Translations under genes and position numbers: made by a program
NCBI GenBank assembly: GCA_026745465.1
Contig: JACYXH010000091.1
Coordinates: 1,588,501 to 1,652,500 of the forward strand
From: Lota lota
Taxonomy: Eukaryota > Chordata > Actinopteri > Gadiformes > Lotidae
Length of the DNA stretch: 64,000 nucleotides
Reading direction: 5' to 3'
Shown: positions 54,901-64,000 of the stretch, piece by piece
Numbering within the stretch: the stretch's first letter is position 1
Layout of the letters: every line of letters starts with the position of its first letter
The notes under the pieces: generated by a model
Databases searched by the model: none
What the model was told of the DNA's origin: nothing
Seen by the model: only the letters and a program-made list of their open reading frames with translations

Positions 54901-55549
54901 GCACTGGCGAGCACCGCTTACATAACTCTAATAGCCCGCATTTCTCGCTCACAGTCTCTCACTGATTTAATGAGGCCCAATGATCGATGTGTTTTGTGTA
55001 GATAACTTTACCCTGCTACCTAATCAGTGACTGGACATTTTCTGGTGTCCACATGCTCCACATTCAATATAGGTGGGAAGAAAAGACTATGGAAACAGAG
55101 AAATGCTATGAGAACTTTGTAGTTCTCAGATCTAATCCATTGTCTCTCATAATTGGAATATGTACCATGACGACACCATTGTGGGTTTCCAAGCAAAACT
55201 ACCGCCATGATGGAGTTAAGAGTTGGCTTGACAGAATATGGACACACTTTTAAGTCAAAAAGCAGCAGAAATAACATTACAACCCCCACCGAAAAACACT
55301 ACAAATTTCCCTTAAAGATTCAGGTGTTAGAATCGGCTAACACTAAATCAACTAATATATTCGAAATTCATTCCAATATCCATGGTTCATACCATTAGCA
55401 AGCAAGGAATACAACTACATTTTCCAGAATTTCATTTTCCGTGGCAGTTAATATGCAACAGTCTTCTATCAGCTTCTTCAATCTGCAAATGAGGGAGCCA
55501 AGATGATAAAGACATGTTTGCCTCACATTTGTACAACCCTAGCTTGACA

Positions 55550-55640
55550 TCGCTAGACCAAATTGCAAATGCGTACAAGTAACCTCTCAGTTCATTTTCT
55601 TTTCTCCAAGGGGCGTTATCAACGGGCTTGGACCAAAACA
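55550..55640 (+). repeat. Dispersed repeat, copy 2
   Basis: Diverged copy of the segment at 41400-41490, sharing AACCTCTCAGTTC and GGCGTTATCAACGGGC in the same order. Confidence 0.6.
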
Positions 55641-58339
55641 CATCAAACACATCTTTCTTATCAACAAAAGCTTTGCGTGGCTCTATATGTTAGTTTTCCT
55701 TCCATCAGTTGCCTCTATCAGAGCACCAGCTTTAATATACTGAAAAAGAATGATGTTTTTTAACAAGGAAAACGTGCCACAGACTGGTGCACTCCTGCTA
55801 GTGTCCACCAGTGCACTAGATCTTTGCAACGCTCTAAACCTAATCTTTAAACCAAGGAATATCTTAGCAAAGTCTGTTTGCTAGTGGGTTTCTGTTGTGG
55901 GTTGTTGCCTACCAATAACATGAATGAGTTGTAGCCATCTGTCTGTAGTGTCTTTACTGATTCTTTTGGATAGGGCACTCCCCAAAAGAGGAAACTCCTA
56001 AAACAAGAGGTAGCTGGGTGGGGTGTCCAATAAGACCGACTAGGAAAGATTTGAAACAAAACAGGCCAGGTTCCTCAAAGTTTTGTATCTGTGAGCTTCC
56101 ATATAAAAATACAACAGCAAGTAAACATGAATAAAACCCAGGTTGCTAAAACACACGTCTGTGCTCCGCTGCCGGGGAGCTGATGATTCTTGCTAATCCT
56201 ATCAATCAATTTGTTTCCATAAACTGATTTTCCCTAAAAACCTTATTATGAGCGTCTATGTATACTCCAAGTGCTATTTAGCGCTACTGTGCACAATATT
56301 CTTTGCAAAATCAATTTTATTTTTTATTTTTTATTGTGAAATATTTTTATATTGTTTAGTTTTAAGGATTGATTGATTTGACTGAAAAGATAAGATGACA
56401 GGGGTGTGAGAGGCAGCAGTATTACTAGGATTACTAGCTTGCTTGCTTAGCTAAAACAGTTTGCAATAATTATATAGTATTAACTGATGTTATTCCATTA
56501 CTGGCCAGGCAACATATAACACATTTCTAATATTTTGCAACGCCAGTAATATTGCTTGCTGGTAGGAATGCATCAGACTCGCGCTACATATTTGAAGTAA
56601 ATGGAGGGACAAGGCCAGCTGGTGGATGACAGCCACTTAAAATACGCAGTTCCGTGCCACAATACTACAAACACGATGAGCTGGGAAACATTTACTCACA
56701 AAGACTCAACTTCAAAAGCCATTCTACAAGCCCTGCAAAGTATGGTGGACTGGAGGATGCTTTTGATCTGTATACTCTTATTGATAATGCCTAGGGATAA
56801 TAATAATAATGTCTCTGTGTTTTTGTTGATAGAATGTTTTGCCCATTATCAATTTCAACTTTTTAAAATGTCACCAGATTTATATTTTATTCTAACGTGA
56901 GAAATACAAGCTGTGCACACATCCCAAGTAGGCATCTTGACCTAGATTAAAATGGCATCTGTAAAAGCAAAACAAAACAGCCTTGCTCTGAAGTGTATCC
57001 AACTACCAGTTGGTGACTGTTTAAAATATACTGGGAAACTTTGCCAGAAATAACAGACATAACAACACAAAAAGTATGAATGACCAAAATAAATACTTGT
57101 ATCCATCATCCTGCTATGTTGCATATTGAGAACCTAGAGGAACTTGAAATGTTGTACACTACAATAACCATGAATATGAGTTACTTTGATGGCTTATGTG
57201 ACTATAAAGCCACAGCTAGAAAAGGCTAGTTACCAAGTACATTTACTAGTAAATATAATGTGGGTGTAATGTCCTTTAAACAACATCATATATCAAAAAA
57301 AGTAAAATCACGCTTTCGTATGTATTCAAATAAAGTCTTTCTGTTCTAATAAACCATTATAATTCCCCCCTGTGAATAGTCAAGAAAACATGTGAAACAA
57401 GTCACTACACACATGTGACGTGATGGTGGACTGTGCATGATGGATTTGAAATAGTTTACAAGTTCATTTCTAAATTATAGATGGTCAAGTTTAGGTATGG
57501 TGTTATACATGAGGTTATATGCTAGACGTAATGTCGTTTGATGTGGTTTGAAATAATTAGGTCAGTGTCAAAGTTTGAAATTGTTAAATTGGACACCTAC
57601 AAAATATCTTACAATCTGGGTGTACAATTGGAAAGGTTTTTGTGAAGGGAAGGGTTAAGGGTGTTTACAAATGCACGTCCAGCTGGTGTATTTAGTATCT
57701 CCCGACTAGAACATTATGTCAATGAGTTGATTTACAAGGTTGGCAAGTGAGCCTTTTCGTGCACGCGCGGTCGTGTGATTGCTGACTGCCCCTCCCCCAC
57801 GACCATGGATTTGAAACGCCAGTTGCATGGCACACTTGTAAGCTTTGATTCATGTTGTGATACACGAGTATTCAATTTAGCTACATTTTAATGGCGCGTC
57901 AAAGACCACGGGTAATTGCCAAAGCTAGAAAGAAATAGCAAAAATAAACATCCAAGTTATTGTTTTACTAATATTTCAGGGGATAAAATGTCAGTGGCAT
58001 GTCAATGGTTACAGTTTAACTTATCATACAGGTATTATTTATTTCCCCCAAAAAAATATGTATCCGTTTGTCAACTAACAAAAAAGTTTTGAAAAAGAAC
58101 ACGCTCGCAAACACACATACTTACTGCCACGCGCATACAGGCATTCACGCACAGTGCGCGCGCACTCACGCGCTGAGGTTGCCCATCCCCCACCACAAGA
58201 GAAAACATCAAAATAAACGTCCAAAACAGCCAATCAACCGGCCTAGATTATCAATATGAAGTAATCTCTAATTATTGTCATAGGTCGCACTATTTATAAT
58301 CGCGATAACAATGTAAAAATATATTAAAAAAACACTTAC

Positions 58340-58720
58340 CGGAGGTTCCAAATCACACAAGGGGTGCCTTCTCTTGTGTGCTCCTAATATGGAATCTCCT
58401 CCACCGTTGTTTTCCACCAGTATATTTAACCTAAAAAATACGTTATAATGGCCCGCTGACCCCGCGATCTGCTGCGTAAACTCCCAAGTTAACGCTGTGT
58501 TTTGAAAACGCCGGCATATAATTTAATAAATCCCGTTAAAATGGAAGTAGATGAACAGTTGGGATAGATTGTAAGGTTGCTCGCTAGTAGAGAAAGAGCC
58601 AAACGGTTCAGTAGCAGCCAACGGCTTCAGACTGAAACACAGAGGAGCTGACCCGCCAGGCGAAAATGAGGCAGGCCTGTGCAATTCTCGCTGCAGCTCT
58701 CATAGCTAAGGGAAAGACAC
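58340..58720 (-). promoter_or_regulatory. tbl1xr1: tbl1xr1 noncoding first exon and core promoter
   Basis: A consensus donor on the - strand (CCG|GTAAGTGTT, GT at 58339-58338) ends a GC-richer, CpG-containing stretch within AT-rich surroundings. It lies upstream of the tbl1xr1 coding exons on the same strand, and TBL1XR1 genes are known to start with noncoding exons. No TATA box is clear. The transcription start is not visible; 58720 is only an approximate upper limit. Confidence 0.5.
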
Positions 58721-58944
58721 TAGTCACATAAACATCAAATGGGTGTCGCAGTATGAAAAAAGAGAACGGCTCTGGTAGTCTGTAACGCTTGAAAAAAAAT
58801 GGCCACATTGTTATTATTACGCAGATTTAAATGATCTTTAATGCAATTCTGCATTATCCATTGACTCTCCATCAATATTTTGTAAAAACGTTTTATTGTT
58901 GCATGTTTTATGGCAACAGCAAACAAAGCAAGAATAGTGGGGCC

Positions 58945-59099
<155 letters not shown>

Positions 59100-59959
59100 G
59101 TGGAGGGGGGCTTAGCAACGTTTTTGGATTTTAAATAAAATAGGAAATATGGCATATTATAACTGTACTAATGGCAATTGTTTCACTTTTACTAATTCTG
59201 TTATGGTATCTTACTCAAACTACCTTGAGCTACTAGCCACTATGTTGCCTCCTATTTTGTGTAATTTTGACATTTTACTGTTTGTTTCTTGACAAACACG
59301 TTTCTTTATTGGATTTGCTTTCGTTATTATTTGATCTGCTCATGGTAAGACACAACTTCAGACATTTATTTTAAGAAAAAGTGATTCACAATGAAATCAC
59401 AACGCTTTCCATTATCAAAAAGGGCGAGGAAGAAAAAGAATCATACATTACATAGCTTTGATGAATACGCGACCATGTCGAAACCATCACTCTCTATATT
59501 GTGTGGCATTAAACAGAACCAGTGATTTTGTGAAAGCAATGAAATGAAAATTATGAATCTATTAAAAAAAATCATACTTGGAAAAGCTAAACTGATTTTA
59601 TTTAGCAGATTTGTATGGATGTTTTTATACCACCAGATTAGAATTCACTCCAGAATAATTTCTCTTCTAAATACTAAATTCCTCCAAGCGGGCAGGAATT
59701 ACGTACCAACCGTTCATAACTCTGTTGAGGCCTGCTCCGATTTGAAGGTAAGCAGATGGTAGTGACATAACATCCTCCTGGACTCCCAGCACCAATGAAA
59801 TCCTGAATTACTGAATCCTATCCCGCCCACATATTGTCCTGCCCTCTAATACTGTTTTATGACTGGGAGAGCCACTCTGCATTGCCTTTAAGGGATAAAG
59901 GCTGAATCTATTTTTACAAGGATCATTCCAATCATTGTTGGAGTGTGTAAACACTCTGC

Positions 59960-59962
<3 letters not shown>

Positions 59963-60056
<94 letters not shown>
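59963..60056. repeat. (TA)47 microsatellite
   Basis: A 94-bp uninterrupted TA run, self-complementary and able to form a cruciform. Confidence 0.96.
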
Positions 60057-60057
<1 letters not shown>

Positions 60058-60798
60058 GATGTACTGTAAGTCAACGTTTAAAACCAAACTAACTTTAAAC
60101 AGGACCTGAAAGATTAAGACCTGTCTCTTGGGTTGAGTGTTTCCTCGTTGTGTGATTCATTTTACCAGTGAGTACAATGGAGATATGTCTGGTTGGGTAA
60201 CTCATGAAGGAATGTAACTCATGGATAAACCCCAATGACCTACAAGAAGTAACTAATTCCCAATTGGGGCAATGTCCACTTCACATCATTATTCAAAAGG
60301 TCTACTTAGGTTTTTTTCTAAGGGTCCAATAAACGTACAATGTTATAGATTTAAGTCCCTTCCCACTAAGCTACTACTGATTGGCTGAGCCTTCTAGGCC
60401 AGGCTTTTACTATGAATACTTCATTAGGACATAAGATAGGATGTTACATCATGACCTGAATTGCCCAAGGGGGCAACATCAACGAGAAGTTTAATTCTCA
60501 TAATTGATTTATAACAATTGGTTTTTTTTTCAAGTTAGAGGGGCAATCACCACCACACACAAAACGTGAGTGGCATTTTGAAACAGGATACAGAAGTAGC
60601 GTTTGAGAGTGTCTGGTGCTCTACTGTATGTGATGTCTGCTTTGGAATAAGCCACTTATGGTTCATGGGTTTGGCTTCCAGTGCTAACTTGAAGGATTGC
60701 AGAACAACTGGCTGAGACAGCCATGTTTGTGGTGTAGGCTGCACCTGACAAAGCCATGGCATAAAGGAAAAACTAGAGAGTGACACAGGCTGACGTTG

Positions 60799-60802
<4 letters not shown>

Positions 60803-60846
<44 letters not shown>

Positions 60847-60855
60847 GGGGGGGGG
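60803..60855. repeat. (TG)n followed by poly-G
   Basis: About 13 TG units run into about 26 consecutive G. Confidence 0.93.
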
Positions 60856-61243
60856 ATGGTGGGTGTGTTTAAAAGATAATAACATGCCAGGAGTGGGAGG
60901 AGAAAGTGTCTAAAAACAGCTTTTACTACTGGAACGCTGGAACAGAGAGGTGTAGTAGTTCAAGAATGTACCTACGTTACATTACAAAAGTGTTTTTCCT
61001 GTTAATGGCCAGAGCTAAATGGCCTCCACGTCCTACGGCAGAACAGGGGCCTACACCCACTTCATTGTGCACACACACATGCACACATACACATTTTCTT
61101 ACTTACTCTTTTTCTGTCTCCCTATCCCCATTCCTGCCACACCTCTGACCTTTGTGTGTTGACCCCTGATAAGCAACCATCCCCCTCATTGATCCCCCCC
61201 CATACACCTCCCCCCCACACACACCCACACACACATACACTCA

Positions 61244-61245
<2 letters not shown>

Positions 61246-61312
<67 letters not shown>
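61246..61312. repeat. (CA)n microsatellite
   Basis: A perfect run flanked on both sides by imperfect CA-rich sequence (61205-61365). Confidence 0.95.
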
Positions 61313-61327
<15 letters not shown>

Positions 61328-62370
61328 CACACACACCCACACACACATACACTAACACACCCACACACCTTACAAATACTTTCTCCCGCCTCCATACACA
61401 CAAACACACTTCCTTTTAGCCATTTATTGTGCCCCTCCCCCATCCTCCCCCTCTTAGTATTTAGTTCCAGTTAAATTCTCTCTCGCTCTCCCCCTCTCTG
61501 TTGCTCAACTGCTCTTGGCTGCGCCCATTGCTCTATTCCCCTCCCCCTCCAAAGTGCAAAACAGGACGTGGCGTTTCCTTTCAACTGCGAGTCCACATGT
61601 TATCTTGTCTGTTGTCTATTTCAGGTCCAACCACGGCTGGGCATCACGAGACCCATACCATTATGTCATCATGTCTGTTCGTGTATTGGCTTATTCATTT
61701 TGTTATCTATAAGGAATGTTAAAATAGTAATACAAGAATAACAACCCCATTAAATATATTCATTAAACTTTAAAAAATAGAATTGTGTTGAAACTTTTCT
61801 TGAAAATCCTCTAGTATCAATTTTATGTATCAAGATATTCTGTTTTGATAAGATGAAGATCACGTTATTGTCTGATTTATACCGCAAATTGTCCTGTGTG
61901 GCAAAGTGCCATAGAAAGACAGACATGAGACAGTTAGACAGACATTCATAAAGTGTGTCTAGTTTATACAACATAAAAAGCCATTAAATCATTCAAACAA
62001 AGGATATTGTAGGCAAAAATATTTAGCCCTCCCCCCGGCACAGGATAACACAACATTATGCATGAGTCCAAGATAAGTAAAACCTTATGTAATGCTCCAA
62101 AATCAGCCTGTTTAGCACATTGTCAATGGGCTGGTGGCCTAACAAAGCATGACGCTGTGCTACATCTTCATATGGCTCAATGCGTGAACCAAGCTAGAGC
62201 TATAATTTAACACTCGCCGTGTGGACCGGAATAGCATAGAGCGCTGGCGAGGATGAGCCATTAAATAATTCAGCTTGGATAGATGGAGAACATGCATCTT
62301 TGTCTGCGACACAAAGAGAGGTGAAATTTGTGAGAGTGTGAGAGATAGAGTGAGACAGTAGAATAAAGTT

Positions 62371-62438
62371 GTGTGTACGTGTGTGTGTGTGTGTGCGTGT
62401 GTGTGTGTGCTCATGTGTGTGTGTCTGTATGTGTGTGC

Positions 62439-62496
<58 letters not shown>

Positions 62497-62517
62497 GTGT
62501 GTGCGTGTGTGTGTGCA
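62371..62517. repeat. Imperfect (GT)n array
   Basis: GT repeats with GC, CTCAT and CTTG interruptions and a perfect core at about 62442-62490. Confidence 0.93.
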
Positions 62518-63429
62518 TAGGCACTCATAGAAACATGAAAAGGGAGGCTGGAGAGAGACTGGTGCGTTCAACATTGATGCAACCATCCTCTGCTAACTTA
62601 CCATGCACAGAGATTGTCTGGAGAGACCAAAATATAGAGGCACAAGAGGGGGTCCATTTAGGTGAAACAACGTGGTTAAAGACCTTGGTGTGTGATACAC
62701 TAACAGCTTCAAAGTTGCAACCTTGTAAGATAGCCCAAAACACTATGGCTAGGTATGATTGTGTAACACATAGATCTGAACCAAACGATTAAATTATTAT
62801 ATAAGTCAATGATTTCACTATATGAATTACAAGTTGTTTTGTTTAGTTATTTCCTTTCATCATGCAATTATTCATGAAATCCATTCATTACGTTTATGTT
62901 TTGAGAAAAACCATAACCTACGTATAGTACAATGTGTTTCCTGTCTTGTCCTGTCTTCTTTTGTCTTATGTGCTCCCATTGGTTTTCCCCTTCCCCTTGT
63001 ATCGCTCTCCCCCATCCCCTCTGCTAGCAGTGAGTCATTAGAACTACAGAAGCCTGCCTCTCGGCCAAGTGTGTGAGAGAAGAAAAGCAGACGTAGAAGG
63101 GGGGAGTGAAAGAGAGGGCTGTCCTTTAGAACCCATTGCATAAGCTGTAAAAAAAATATATATATTTTCAGACACACACACACACTCACATAAGCACACA
63201 CGCCGGTTGCATGCAAGTCAAGACAGATTATGATTGTGTTCCCTCAATGAGGCTCTAATTGGTCCCTCCATAAATGGGTGGAGGAGGGTGATCTAGGGGG
63301 TGGAGGAGGGTGGGTGCATAGATAGATAGATGACTCAATCAATGCATACTCATTTCCTGCAGCCGGCAAGAATAACAAGTAAGACCACAAACACGTGTTT
63401 ACTACAACACCCTCAGCATTAAGGAATGG

Positions 63430-63431
<2 letters not shown>

Positions 63432-63494
<63 letters not shown>
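63432..63494. repeat. (GT)n microsatellite
   Basis: About 31 uninterrupted units. Confidence 0.95.
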
Positions 63495-63495
<1 letters not shown>

Positions 63496-63672
63496 ATGTG
63501 TGGGGGATTAATCAAAAGTGGCATTCATTGTGGGGTCACTTGCAATCAGAGCTCTGCTCTGTCTTTTATTTTATTCTCTTACCCTGAATGCCCACCTCTA
63601 CATCTGCCCTGCTCGCACAGAATGCAGTCATCCATTTTCAGCATGAGAACAAGTAGAACGAATGGAGGGAGA

Positions 63673-63676
<4 letters not shown>

Positions 63677-63762
<86 letters not shown>
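63677..63762. repeat. (GA)n microsatellite
   Basis: About 43 uninterrupted units. A short (CA)n follows at about 63857-63877. Confidence 0.95.
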
Positions 63763-63766
<4 letters not shown>

Positions 63767-64000
63767 TGCAAACTATTTAAGAGCTGCGCAGCGGCCGGGA
63801 CAGATTATGTCTGCGGAAGTAGAGACTGCAGGATTCAACCCATCCCCCACTAAACCACACACACACACACACACACTGTCATTTTTGCCTGGCTGGTCAC
63901 ACCACCAACTGCAATAGATAGATTCCACTCCTCCGCCCCCACAACCACCTCACTCCACCACCACCACCTCTCCCTCCCTCATTCAGACCTGGGAGAGAGT

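Larger units (their letters stand above)
39520..58339 (-). other. tbl1xr1: tbl1xr1 intron 1
   Basis: This 18.8-kb stretch lies between the noncoding first exon and the first coding exon. No convincing coding exon is seen on either strand. It holds microsatellites (40801, 42992, 49508, 51868), two minisatellites (43491-44016 and 47355-47912), a 390-bp hAT-type element (41000-41389), a dispersed repeat pair and one unexplained open frame (44742-44945). A second noncoding exon could be hidden in it. Confidence 0.6.

Overview
The window is vertebrate nuclear DNA. It holds spliced genes with GT-AG introns, long introns, AATAAA signals and no bacterial-type operons. Protein similarity judged by eye, compact introns and a very high load of (CA)n, (GA)n and minisatellite arrays point to a teleost fish. 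That repeat density resembles what is known of cod-like (gadiform) genomes, but the species cannot be named from this sequence.

Three protein-coding genes are resolved to exon level. (1) The 3' half of nfic (nuclear factor I/C, + strand, coding exons 1978-11121): nine coding exons for the C-terminal transactivation region; the DNA-binding exons lie left of the window. (2) A complete sass6 (centriole cartwheel protein SAS-6, + strand, 19922-26922): 16 coding exons, 590 residues. (3) A complete coding region of tbl1xr1 (TBL1-related WD40 co-repressor subunit, - strand, 39472 down to 30528): 14 coding exons, 515 residues, with a noncoding first exon near 58340-58720 and an 18.8-kb first intron. 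All phases at the inferred splice junctions agree.

Layout: nfic intron and exons 1-11.1 kb; nfic 3' UTR plus intergenic DNA 11.1-19.7 kb; sass6 promoter and gene 19.7-27.2 kb; tbl1xr1 3' UTR 27.6-30.5 kb, tail to tail with sass6; tbl1xr1 coding exons 30.5-39.5 kb; tbl1xr1 intron 1 39.5-58.3 kb, holding a 390-bp hAT-type element and two minisatellites; tbl1xr1 first exon and promoter near 58.5 kb; then repeat-rich upstream DNA with no recognised gene to 64 kb. The three genes act in separate processes (transcription factor, centriole assembly, NCoR/SMRT co-repressor), and nothing in the sequence suggests joint function.

The most unusual signal is in nfic. The last 24 nt of the penultimate coding exon, together with its 5' splice site, have been amplified into a 29-copy minisatellite (7690-8395). 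Most units carry a fresh CAG|GTTAGT donor, and the first 21 units are in frame. More broadly, a tandem repeat starts within about 25 nt of many donors in all three genes, so splice junctions here look like places where repeats have grown.
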